From Oscillospiraceae bacterium (GTDB lineage Bacteria > Bacillota > Clostridia > Oscillospirales > Ruminococcaceae): a stretch of DNA of 11,907 nt. A program made the translations under genes and the position numbers. The stretch covers positions 1 through 11,907 of the forward strand of contig JAIDPG010000330.1 in NCBI GenBank assembly GCA_029062865.1. The letters run 5' to 3'. Positions 1 through 6,228 of the stretch are shown piece after piece. The notes beneath the pieces were generated by a model, which had not been told where the DNA came from, did not search any database, and saw nothing but the letters and a program-made list of their open reading frames with translations. Position 1 is the first letter of the stretch. Each line of letters starts with the position of its first letter.

Positions 1-254
1 GGCATATAATGCCCTCAATCGACAGGTTCTGCCCGTTCTGCGGGAGATCTACGTTCGGCGCGCCAAGCCCGAACGACGCAGCAAACGAGCAAACGCCGGC
101 GCCAAAAAAGCGCAGCATACTGCCATTTATCCTTATCCTGATAATAGCTGTAGCCGCGGCGATCCTCGGAACGATGTATTTTACACACAGCGGCATCTTT
201 GAGGCAATGGAAAATGCAGAATTGCTGATAGAGGCAAGAGGCAAGTTTTTTTAG
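1..254 (+). CDS. Zinc-ribbon, single-helix membrane protein (probably 5'-truncated by the window)
   Basis: Function unknown. Counting from the ATG at position 9, the protein has 81 residues: one Cys-Pro-Phe-Cys-Gly knuckle at residues 8-12, a Pro/Ala/Asn-rich linker, a basic stretch (KKR), one membrane helix at about residues 36-58 and a short tail ending in FF. A zinc ribbon normally needs two CxxC knuckles and only one is visible. The reading frame stays open to the left edge, and no ribosome binding site fits in the 8 bases before the ATG. I therefore infer that the real start and first knuckle lie upstream. Such short zinc-ribbon/TM proteins are common in Clostridia and mostly uncharacterised. 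It ends with TAG at 252-254, just before a strong hairpin, so it is probably the last gene of its transcript. The frame is sure; the start and function are not. Confidence 0.6.
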   Translation, partial: HIMPSIDRFCPFCGRSTFGAPSPNDAANEQTPAPKKRSILPFILILIIAVAAAILGTMYFTHSGIFEAMENAELLIEARGKFF

Positions 255-261
255 AAGCAAG

Positions 262-290
262 AATCCCCCGCGGAGCGGGGGATTTCTCTT
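262..290 (+). terminator. Strong GC hairpin after the first gene, probable terminator
   Basis: A perfect 10-bp stem (262-271 with 275-284, AATCCCCCGC/GCGGGGGATT) closes a 3-base GGA loop and is followed by TTCTCTT. The trailing T-run is interrupted, so it is not a textbook intrinsic terminator. Its place between a stop codon and a good promoter favours termination. An outer 11-base inverted repeat (235-245 with 288-298, CAAGAGGCAAG/CTTGCCTCTTG) could form a second, longer stem around it. Confidence 0.6.
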
Positions 291-320
291 GCCTCTTGTA
301 CTCTTTATTTTAAAAAGCTA

Positions 321-349
321 TTGCATTTTTGCTCATTATGTGCTATAAT
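321..349 (+). promoter_or_regulatory. SigA-type promoter with extended -10, before the GSF-repeat gene
   Basis: The -35 is TTGCAT (321-326) and the -10 is TATAAT (344-349), with an ideal 17-base spacer. TG at 341-342 makes an extended -10 (TGCTATAAT). The predicted transcript start is near 356, leaving a leader of about 45 bases before the GTG start at 400. The architecture is almost identical to the hprK promoter at 7701-7729. Confidence 0.8.
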
Positions 350-399
350 TAGTATAAGTAGATTTGTGCAAAGAATTCTAACGGAAAGGGGGGCGGCTT

Positions 400-1200
400 G
401 TGAATTGCGCTTTGTGGCTCAACAAACGGAAGATCCGACACGCTTCGGAAATTCCCGAGAACCTTGACGTGGCTTCGCTGCGCGGATATTTCCTCGCGGG
501 CTCGCTCCTTGATTGGCTGTTGGAAAACGGCGGGGAGCGCTACGCCAAGCGGCTTAAGCGGATCTCCCCCGATGACCCCGACCTCAACGAAAAGCTTGCC
601 GCGGTTTTCGGCGGCAAGGCGGATTTCGGCAAGGCGCTGAGTTCAGCGCCGCTAAAGGGCTCGCGAACGCAAAGCGGCTTCACGGGAAGTTTCCCAAGCA
701 GCTTCGCAGGCTCGTTTACACCGCGGAGCTCGTTCAGGTTCACGGAGTTCGGAAGCGGATCGTTTTCTTACGAATGGCTCACATCGTTCGTCGGGTTTTG
801 GGAGTTTCTGGGAAAAATCGGCTCGTTTGCTTTCACTTCGTGGCGCTTCACAAGCTTCGGGAAATTCCACGAATGGGAGTGGGAGTGGCTTTTTGAGCTG
901 TACAAGCGTTGGCAGAGCGGGTCGTTCGCGTTTACTACGTGGAGCTTCGGCAGTTTCCATCAATGGGAGTGGGAGTGGCTTTTAAGGCTTTACGGAGGCG
1001 GCTTCGGGTCGTTCTCGCTGACAAGCTTCTCGAGCTTCGGCTCGTTTGATATGTTCGGCTTATTCAACAGGAGCATGGGGAGCTTTGAGCTGCGGAAATT
1101 TTTGGAAAATCTCGAATTGGACGAATACGACCGTATAATGTTTGAAACGCTGATGATCTGCCCGCTGGACCGCTTCGGGTATGGAATTCACAATATTTGA
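400..1200 (+). CDS. GSF-repeat aromatic-rich protein of unknown function
   Basis: I do not recognise a function. The start is GTG at 400, preceded by GGAAAGGGGGG (383-393) and a good promoter. Residues 1 to about 72 look like a compact, charged, mostly helical domain (LRGYFLAGSLLDWL, then a DPDL-rich stretch ending AAVFGG), resembling small N-terminal modules seen on many uncharacterised Clostridia proteins. From about residue 86 to 230 the sequence is low in complexity and very rich in Phe, Trp, Gly and Ser. It holds nine Gly-Ser-Phe motifs, several SSF/TSF variants, and two homologous units (residues 141-173 and 174-202), each containing WEWEWL. The tail (about 231-266) is again ordinary: acidic, helical, ending CPLDRFGYGIHNI. 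There is no signal peptide or clear membrane helix, so it is probably cytoplasmic. The only cysteines are near the two ends. A gene for a two-helix membrane protein follows 3 bases after the stop. The gene is certain; its role is open. Confidence 0.75.
   Translation: MNCALWLNKRKIRHASEIPENLDVASLRGYFLAGSLLDWLLENGGERYAKRLKRISPDDPDLNEKLAAVFGGKADFGKALSSAPLKGSRTQSGFTGSFPSSFAGSFTPRSSFRFTEFGSGSFSYEWLTSFVGFWEFLGKIGSFAFTSWRFTSFGKFHEWEWEWLFELYKRWQSGSFAFTTWSFGSFHQWEWEWLLRLYGGGFGSFSLTSFSSFGSFDMFGLFNRSMGSFELRKFLENLELDEYDRIMFETLMICPLDRFGYGIHNI
820..1005 (+). repeat. Two tandem in-frame repeat units inside the GSF-repeat gene
   Basis: Unit 1 (820-918, 33 codons) and unit 2 (919-1005, 29 codons) both begin GSFAFT and reach WEWEWL. 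The segment encoding the WEWEW block is identical over 22 bases (872-893 and 962-983, exactly 90 bases apart). The flanking codons differ largely at synonymous positions, for example GGC TCG TTT against GGG TCG TTC for the same GSF. Confidence 0.8.
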
Positions 1201-1203
1201 GTT

Positions 1204-1866
1204 ATGTCTGTTAAACGAATTTTTTTGTTTGTAATACTTATTCTCGTGGTTTTGCTCGGCGGGTATATCACGTATTTCGGCGTGAACGGGTACATTAAGT
1301 ACACGGGGCGCGAGCGCGATTTCAGCCTGCTGAAGGGCGGCGATCTCCACGATAATATGCTCGTAAAGGGCGAGATATCCTCGGTTATGGCGGAGATAGG
1401 CAGGATGAGCATCGACAACGAAGCCTTTGGATTTCAGGTTTCAAAAGCTACCGCGTGGCATTATTACGTCTATCCTCTAGAGTATGATAACGACATTACC
1501 AAGTGCAGATACTGCGTCTTCGCGGTCAGCGACCCGAAGGATATCGCGGCGGTGAACGCGCTTATTACCGATAATCCCGGCTCGCCGAACGGAGACGCGT
1601 TTGAGTTCCGCGGGATAGTAATGGATATTAACTACGAAGCGAACGAGCGGCTTACGCATTATCTTTGGGATATTTACGACACGGATTTCAATATCTACGC
1701 CCACGCGAACGTCAGAAAATACATCGTGCCGTATACGATTTATGTGCGCTCGGACAGCGCGGGCGAGATTAAGCCCATTATAATCGGAGCGGCGATGGTG
1801 CTCGTCGGCGGCGTAGGGCTGATAATTCTTTGGGTGAATACATACCGCAAAAATCACAGGTTTTAA
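1204..1866 (+). CDS. Two-helix membrane protein of unknown function
   Basis: I do not recognise the family with certainty. The 220-residue product has an N-terminal membrane helix (about residues 5-27), a mixed alpha/beta domain of about 160 residues, and a second helix (about 192-212) followed by a short basic tail (YRKNHRF). The long central domain probably lies outside the membrane, with both termini inside by the positive-inside rule (inference). Two close cysteines (CRYC, about residues 100-103) sit in the central domain. The ATG lies 3 bases after the TGA of the GSF-repeat gene, with no convincing ribosome binding site of its own, so translation is probably coupled. That linkage suggests the two proteins act together, possibly with this one placing the repeat protein at the membrane. 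Gene call firm, function unknown. Confidence 0.75.
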   Translation: MSVKRIFLFVILILVVLLGGYITYFGVNGYIKYTGRERDFSLLKGGDLHDNMLVKGEISSVMAEIGRMSIDNEAFGFQVSKATAWHYYVYPLEYDNDITKCRYCVFAVSDPKDIAAVNALITDNPGSPNGDAFEFRGIVMDINYEANERLTHYLWDIYDTDFNIYAHANVRKYIVPYTIYVRSDSAGEIKPIIIGAAMVLVGGVGLIILWVNTYRKNHRF

Positions 1867-1880
1867 AAACACTTTTATCG

Positions 1881-1905
1881 GCGTTCCCCCCGGAGGGGGG
1901 AACGC
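1881..1905 (+). repeat. Perfect 11-bp GC hairpin with GGA loop, ahead of the glycosyltransferase-like gene
   Basis: GCGTTCCCCCC (1881-1891) pairs with GGGGGGAACGC (1895-1905) around a 3-base GGA loop. It is followed by GAGAAAAATGAAAGG, not a T-run, so it is not a classical terminator on the + strand. It ends 20 bases before the next start codon. It shares its CGTTC/GAACG arms, C-run/G-run and A-rich 3' flank with the hairpin at 7760-7790. Confidence 0.7.
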
Positions 1906-1925
1906 GAGAAAAATGAAAGGCTTCT

Positions 1926-2750
1926 ATGAAAGCGATTCACATAGCGTCCTTTGCGCCCGCCGCCGCTAAGGGGAAACCCCAGCCCGCGGCGGAGGATTTT
2001 GATTTGTACTGCACGGCGTTTTCCGCGCTGCAATGGCGCAAAAACGGCGGCGAGATAACAATGTGCTGCGACGGCGCGTTTGCGGAGTATTATAAGCGCA
2101 TCGGGTTTGCGGGCGTGTGGAACGAGCTTTCGCAATGCGTCCCCGACGACCTTGACGGGATAGATCCGCTGATGTTCTGGGCAGGCGCGAAGCTGCTTGC
2201 GCTGAAGCAGCAAACCGCGCCGGTTGTGATGCTCGACACGGATTTTGTTGCGTGGAAAAACCCTGAGTTCGGCGAGGCGCTTATTGCGGCGCACCGCGAG
2301 GAGATATCCGACGGGATCTACCCGCCGCTCGATTTTTTCAAGACAAACGGGCATATTCTCCCCGATTTTTCGGAGAGCGTTCTGCCGCTCAACACCGCGT
2401 TTTTGTATATTCCCGACGAGGACTTCAAGGAGTTCTACACGTCGCAGGCGATAGCGTTTATGAAATCGGCGGTGAAGTGCGATGATTATCTCAAATATAT
2501 GGTTTTCGCCGAGCAGAGAATCTGCGCGATGTGCGCGGATTATACGGGAACTACCGTGAAAACCCTGCTCGACAAAGACGTGCTTTTCCGCCCGCAGAGC
2601 GACTTTACGCACCTCTGGGGCGCAAAGCAGGCAATGCGCGACAATCCCGAATTGCGACAAGATTTCATCAACAGATGCAAGACGCGGCTGCTGTCGGATT
2701 TCCCCGAATACGCGTATCTTATTGAGATTATCAACGCGGCTTGCGAATAA
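1926..2750 (+). CDS. Glycosyltransferase-like protein (DUF6734-like), function unknown
   Basis: This 274-residue soluble protein has no signal peptide or membrane helix. An Asp-Thr-Asp motif at residues 104-106 (VVMLDTDFVAWKN) follows a hydrophobic beta-strand. This is the usual metal/nucleotide-sugar binding arrangement of GT-A fold glycosyltransferases. The flanking pattern (a conserved DPLMFWAGAKLLAL helix before it, and an LPLNTAFLY strand after it) recalls the uncharacterised GT-A-like proteins grouped as DUF6734. That assignment is from memory of the pattern and needs a profile search. The start is ATG at 1926 with AAAGG at 1916-1920; a GC-rich hairpin precedes it. It may be co-transcribed with the two genes upstream, since no separate promoter is visible between them, but the hairpin could separate them. 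Donor, acceptor and pathway are unknown. Confidence 0.6.
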   Translation: MKAIHIASFAPAAAKGKPQPAAEDFDLYCTAFSALQWRKNGGEITMCCDGAFAEYYKRIGFAGVWNELSQCVPDDLDGIDPLMFWAGAKLLALKQQTAPVVMLDTDFVAWKNPEFGEALIAAHREEISDGIYPPLDFFKTNGHILPDFSESVLPLNTAFLYIPDEDFKEFYTSQAIAFMKSAVKCDDYLKYMVFAEQRICAMCADYTGTTVKTLLDKDVLFRPQSDFTHLWGAKQAMRDNPELRQDFINRCKTRLLSDFPEYAYLIEIINAACE

Positions 2751-2837
2751 GTTACCCATAACTTCCCATACTAAATTAGTGTATCGGCGGCGCATCAAAG
2801 GCGCGTACCGACCTGCATTAGCGTAACTGCAGCGTGT

Positions 2838-2966
2838 GTCGCGAAAAAAGCGCCTGCAAAGGTGGAGGGAGCGAAGCGACCGGAACCTTTGCAGGCGGCT
2901 AGGCGAACGGAGCGCGCGAATGACCGCAAGCGGTCAACCTCGCGGAGTGAGACGGTTTTTCGCGAC
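2838..2966. repeat. Compound inverted-repeat element in the gap before the ABC ATPase gene
   Basis: The 255-base gap (2751-3005) holds nested inverted repeats. The outer arms are GTCGCGAAAAA (2838-2848) and TTTTTCGCGAC (2956-2966), 11 of 11 paired. Inner hairpin A is CGCCTGCAAAGGT (2851-2863) with ACCTTTGCAGGCG (2885-2897), 13 of 13. Inner hairpin B is TGACCG (2921-2926) with CGGTCA (2931-2936), extended by CGCGA (2915-2919) with TCGCG (2940-2944). Folded as one strand this gives a three-way junction. It may be a small non-autonomous mobile repeat or a structured RNA. The rest of the gap shows no gene; ATTAGYGT occurs three times around the element. Confidence 0.75.
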
Positions 2967-3005
2967 TTTGAAATCAGGGTTTGCATTAGTGTTTGGGAGA
3001 TAAGT

Positions 3006-3671
3006 ATGGGAATACACGCAGAAAACCTTTATAAGCATTACAATATCGGCGGGCAGACAGTCCGGGCTTTGGACGGCGTTTCGCTTGACATCGCCGACGG
3101 CGAGTATGTGACTATAGTCGGGGCGTCGGGCTCCGGAAAATCCACGCTGATGAATATCTTAGGGTGCCTCGACTCGCCGAGCGCGGGAAGATATTTCCTC
3201 GACGAGCGCGAGGTCGGCGGGCTGTCGGACGGCGAGCTTTCGGAGATACGAAGCCGCAGGATCGGCTTTATTTTCCAGAGCTTCAATCTCATCGCGGGAT
3301 TGTCAGCGTTGGAGAATGTCGAACTGCCGCTGCTGTATCGGAGAATTCCGAAAAAACAGCGCGGCGATATAGCGCTTGAGGCGCTGGAGAGCGTCGGCTT
3401 GTCGGACAGAGCGCTTCACCGCCCGTCAGAGCTTTCCGGCGGACAGCAGCAGCGCGTCGCGATAGCAAGGGCTATCGCCGCCGACCCGCAGATGATCCTC
3501 GCCGACGAGCCGTGCGGAAATCTCGACAGCAAATCGGGCGCGGAGGTTCTGGACATACTGAACGCGCTGAACAAAAGCGGCAAGACGATCGTTATGATAA
3601 CGCACAACGAGGACACGGCGCGAAAAGCGGAAAGGCTCGTCAGAATATCGGACGGGAGAATACTCAATTAA
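3006..3671 (+). CDS. ABC transporter ATP-binding protein, MacB/LolD/FtsE type
   Basis: This is the ATPase subunit of an ABC transporter of the type that powers MacB/LolCDE/FtsX-like permeases, which move substrates across or out of the membrane or act as mechanotransmitters. All motifs are intact in 221 residues: Walker A GASGSGKST (39-47), Q-loop in FQSFNLI, signature LSGGQQQR (143-150), Walker B MILADEP (163-169) followed by the D-loop CGNLD, and the switch histidine in ITHNED. The start at ATG 3006 is chosen because GGGAGA (2995-3000) precedes it and family homology begins there. The open frame continues upstream into the inverted-repeat element, but that extension looks non-coding. No permease gene adjoins; the next gene is a sirtuin. 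In this family the permease normally follows directly, so the partner is encoded elsewhere or was lost (inference). Confidence 0.85.
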   Translation: MGIHAENLYKHYNIGGQTVRALDGVSLDIADGEYVTIVGASGSGKSTLMNILGCLDSPSAGRYFLDEREVGGLSDGELSEIRSRRIGFIFQSFNLIAGLSALENVELPLLYRRIPKKQRGDIALEALESVGLSDRALHRPSELSGGQQQRVAIARAIAADPQMILADEPCGNLDSKSGAEVLDILNALNKSGKTIVMITHNEDTARKAERLVRISDGRILN

Positions 3672-3700
3672 CTGTTTACACTAACATCGGAGGTATTATT

Positions 3701-4402
3701 ATGACCTTACAGGAAATCGTTGACGACAGCAAGCGTATCGTATTCTTTGGCGGCGCGGGAGTTTCCACCGAGAGCGGGATCCCCGATTTCAGAAGCCAGG
3801 ACGGGCTTTATAATCAGAAATACGACTACCCGCCCGAGCAGATCGTTTCGCACACGTTCTTCACACGGAAAACCGAGGAGTTCTATCGGTTTTACAAGGA
3901 CAGAATGATTTTCCCGAAGGCAAAGCCGAACGCGGCGCATAAAAAGCTCGCGGAGCTCGAGCGTGCGGGAAAGCTCTTCGCGGTGATTACGCAAAACATT
4001 GATGGGCTTCACCAAGCGGCAGGAAGCGTGAACGTCATCGAGCTGCACGGCAGCGTTCATCGGAATTACTGTATGAGCTGCGGCAAGTCATATTCGCTGG
4101 ACAAGATAATGGCAAGCGAGGGCGTTCCGAAATGTGACTGTGGCGGTCTTATCAAGCCTGACGTGGTGCTCTACGAGGAGAGCCTGAACACAAGCGACAT
4201 CGAGCGCGCCGTCAACGAGATCTCAAAGGCGGACTGCCTGATAATCGGCGGAACGTCGCTTGCGGTCTACCCCGCGGCGGGGCTTGTACATTACTTCAAG
4301 GGAAAGTACTTAGTGGTGATAAACAAAAGCGAACTGAACGCCGACGCGGATCTTGTGATAAACGACAGCATCGGCGAGGTTCTTTCACATATATCGGTAT
4401 AA
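3701..4402 (+). CDS. cobB: NAD-dependent protein deacylase (sirtuin, Sir2/CobB family)
   Basis: It removes acetyl or other acyl groups from protein lysines using NAD+, releasing nicotinamide and O-acyl-ADP-ribose; it acts in the cytosol. In 233 residues it carries the NAD-binding GAGVSTESGIPDFR (18-31), TQNIDGLH (97-104), the catalytic His116 in ELHGSVH, a zinc site of four cysteines (124, 127, 145, 147), and the Rossmann segments GGTSLAVYPAAGL and VINKSE. Length and motifs match bacterial sirtuins. The start is ATG 3701 with GGAGG at 3689-3693; the open frame extends further upstream but overlaps the ABC gene in another frame. It follows the ABC ATPase by 29 bases and probably shares its transcript. 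The symbol cobB is used for the family; the acyl preference cannot be read from sequence. Confidence 0.9.
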   Translation: MTLQEIVDDSKRIVFFGGAGVSTESGIPDFRSQDGLYNQKYDYPPEQIVSHTFFTRKTEEFYRFYKDRMIFPKAKPNAAHKKLAELERAGKLFAVITQNIDGLHQAAGSVNVIELHGSVHRNYCMSCGKSYSLDKIMASEGVPKCDCGGLIKPDVVLYEESLNTSDIERAVNEISKADCLIIGGTSLAVYPAAGLVHYFKGKYLVVINKSELNADADLVINDSIGEVLSHISV

Positions 4403-4430
4403 AAAACCGATTGATATTTGGAGGGTAATT

Positions 4431-5522
4431 ATGGATACGGTACAGACGGTAACTTATCAATGCCCGAACTGCAACGCGGCTTTGGAGTATAACAGCGTTT
4501 TCGGAGGGTTCAAGTGCCATTATTGCGACAGCAAGTTCACCGACAGCGAAATCAGACAGATATTTTTGCAGCGCGACGAGCAGGTTGATCTCGAGACCAA
4601 CGAGCCGACGCTTACCGAGCAGCAGATGACGAACGAGGAATTCACAGGGCAAAGCGCCCTATACAGCTGCCCGAACTGCGGCGCGAGCGTCATCTGCGAC
4701 ACGCTGACTTCCTCGACGAGATGCCACTTCTGCCACACGCCGGTAATCCTCTCGGGGCGGCTTTCGGGCGACTACAAGCCCGACGTGATAATCCCGTTTT
4801 CGACAACGCGCGAGCAGGCTGAGGCGAAGTTCAGGGACTTTTCAAAGGGAAAGTTTCTGGTTCCGAAGGGCTTCGCTTCGGAAGCGCAGCTCCAGAACAT
4901 CTCGGCGCTGTATGTTCCGTATTGGCTGAAAAGCGGACAAACCGCGGCGCATCTCACCGCGACGGGGCACACCGTCCGCAGGTGGACGAGCGGGAACACT
5001 ACATACACTCACACAAAGCTTTATCACGTCGAGCGCGACGCGGATCTCGTGTTCGTCCGCGTGCCTTACGACGGCTCCAAGCGCATTGACGACTCGCTTA
5101 TGGAAAGCATAGAGCCGTTTGACTATAAGGGGATCAAGCCGTTTTCGATGAGCTATCTTTCGGGCTGCGCGGCGGAGAAATACGACGTTCCGAAGGAACA
5201 GGCGGCAATTCGCCTTGACGAGCGTATCAGGCTCGCTTCCATCGAAGAGATACGCCGAATGGCGGCGGTGTACTCCTCGCTCACCGACGTAAATTGCACG
5301 ATAGCCTACAAAAACCAGCAGTACGTTTACGCGCTGCTGCCCGTGTGGTTCTTGAATTATCAATACAAGGGCAAGGATTACGAGTTCGCGATGAACGGAC
5401 AGACGGGCACAATGTTCGGTGAGCTTCCCGTTAGCCCCATGAAGAAGTTCTGGTACGGCGCGGGCTTGTTCGCGGGGATAGGACTTATCGCGACGTTGTT
5501 TGGAGGGTTGTTCCTTGGCTAA
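4431..5522 (+). CDS. Double zinc-ribbon membrane-anchored protein, neighbour of TPM genes
   Basis: The molecular function is unknown. The 363-residue protein has two N-terminal zinc ribbons: CPNC (11-14) with CHYC (29-32), and CPNC (80-83) with CHFC (98-101). A large mixed domain of about 230 residues follows (with PYWL and LPVWFLNYQY strands), then one glycine-rich membrane helix at the extreme C-terminus (about 339-363). It is therefore probably a tail-anchored protein with its body in the cytosol. Annotation pipelines often label such proteins TFIIB-type or PriA-like zinc ribbon because of the knuckles, but nothing here indicates transcription or helicase activity. The start is ATG 4431 with GGAGGG at 4420-4425. 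Its end overlaps the first TPM gene by 8 bases, so the two are probably translationally coupled, implying a shared role at the membrane. Confidence 0.8.
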   Translation: MDTVQTVTYQCPNCNAALEYNSVFGGFKCHYCDSKFTDSEIRQIFLQRDEQVDLETNEPTLTEQQMTNEEFTGQSALYSCPNCGASVICDTLTSSTRCHFCHTPVILSGRLSGDYKPDVIIPFSTTREQAEAKFRDFSKGKFLVPKGFASEAQLQNISALYVPYWLKSGQTAAHLTATGHTVRRWTSGNTTYTHTKLYHVERDADLVFVRVPYDGSKRIDDSLMESIEPFDYKGIKPFSMSYLSGCAAEKYDVPKEQAAIRLDERIRLASIEEIRRMAAVYSSLTDVNCTIAYKNQQYVYALLPVWFLNYQYKGKDYEFAMNGQTGTMFGELPVSPMKKFWYGAGLFAGIGLIATLFGGLFLG

Positions 5523-6228
5523 GAGAGTTTCAAAAAGCGCTCTTGCGGCGCTGCTGGTTCTCATAACGGCGGCGGTATTCGCGATTTTCCCGCTGTCTAA
5601 CGTGAGAGCGGAGACCGCGCAGATGTGCGGCGAACGCCTCATCGTAATTGACGACCTCGACAACTGCCTCACGGAGGAGCAGGAGCTGGAGCTTGCGTAC
5701 GCGCTTAATGAAGCGGCGCGTTCGGCGGGGTGCAGCATCGGCATCGTGATAACAAGCGACCTTAACGGAAAAAGCGACAAGCAATACGCCGACGACTTCT
5801 CAGATGAGCATTTCGGCGTGGGGAGCGACGCGGTGGTTCTGCTGCTGTTTAACAGCTACAACAAACCCGAATACGCAAACGAGACGGACTATATTTCCAC
5901 AAGCGGCAAGATGAAAAATAAGCTGGATAAATACATCGACGTGATGTTCAACTCGATATACGATAAAATGGGCGAAACAAAGGGCGATCCTTTTACGTAT
6001 AACGAAAGCACGGGCACCTACGGCGGGTACGATTTTAAAGCGGGCTGCGAGCAGTTTGCCTCAAGCATCACGCTTTACGCGGGGAGTTTTTCCCTTGACG
6101 ACGATGTTGACCCGGGCTTTAGCGGCTCAACGCTAACGCAGTCGGGCGCGAACGCGTTCGCGGGGTGGATTTCGGAGCTTATCCGCGGGATCTTCAGAAT
6201 GTTGGGAGGGCTGAGATTTGGCTGTTAA
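5515..6228 (+). CDS. TPM-domain exported protein, first paralog (short, no C-terminal anchor)
   Basis: This is a TPM-domain (YgcG/Psb32/TLP18.3-like) protein of 237 residues. The TPM fold has been linked to acid phosphatase activity in a plant member and to membrane-protein maintenance, but bacterial roles are poorly known. An N-terminal hydrophobic segment (about 8-28, ending near NVRAE) looks like a signal peptide or anchor. The TPM domain follows, with IDDLDNCLTEEQELEL, the strand CSIGIVI and the motif VVLLLFNSYNKPEY. Its closest relative here is the next gene, with which it shares long near-identical stretches. Unlike that copy it has no second membrane helix and no Gly/His tail, ending instead in a short amphipathic segment. 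I place the start at TTG 5515 because GGAGG (5502-5506) precedes it and the second copy also begins TTG-GCT. Its end overlaps the next gene by 11 bases. Confidence 0.85.
   Translation: MAKRVSKSALAALLVLITAAVFAIFPLSNVRAETAQMCGERLIVIDDLDNCLTEEQELELAYALNEAARSAGCSIGIVITSDLNGKSDKQYADDFSDEHFGVGSDAVVLLLFNSYNKPEYANETDYISTSGKMKNKLDKYIDVMFNSIYDKMGETKGDPFTYNESTGTYGGYDFKAGCEQFASSITLYAGSFSLDDDVDPGFSGSTLTQSGANAFAGWISELIRGIFRMLGGLRFGC

Noticed and set aside
652..963. A 103-residue open frame on the - strand opposite the GSF-repeat gene
   Set aside because: It mirrors the repeat codons of the + strand gene; no promoter or ribosome site is visible, and the + strand gene has both.
820..1005. CRISPR array or tandem DNA satellite
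   Set aside because: Only two units, in frame, differing mainly at synonymous positions, with no spacer pattern.
1875..2798. A 307-residue open frame on the - strand opposite the glycosyltransferase-like gene
   Set aside because: Arg/His/Val-rich translation typical of a GC-rich antisense frame, with no recognisable domain; the + strand protein has coherent motifs and a ribosome site.
2862..3005. An N-terminal extension of the ABC ATPase reading frame through the inverted-repeat element
   Set aside because: The 48 extra residues are Arg-rich, unlike any ABC ATPase N-terminus, and encoded by the structured repeat; a good ribosome site precedes the ATG at 3006.
4393..4411. Inverted repeat ATCGGT/ACCGAT around the sirtuin stop codon as a terminator
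   Set aside because: Only 6 bp, AT-rich loop, no T-run after it, and the next gene follows with its ribosome site at once.
4842..5780. A 312-residue open frame on the - strand across the zinc-ribbon and first TPM genes
   Set aside because: It runs opposite two overlapping genes with clear domains, and its own translation is low-complexity Arg/Ser-rich.
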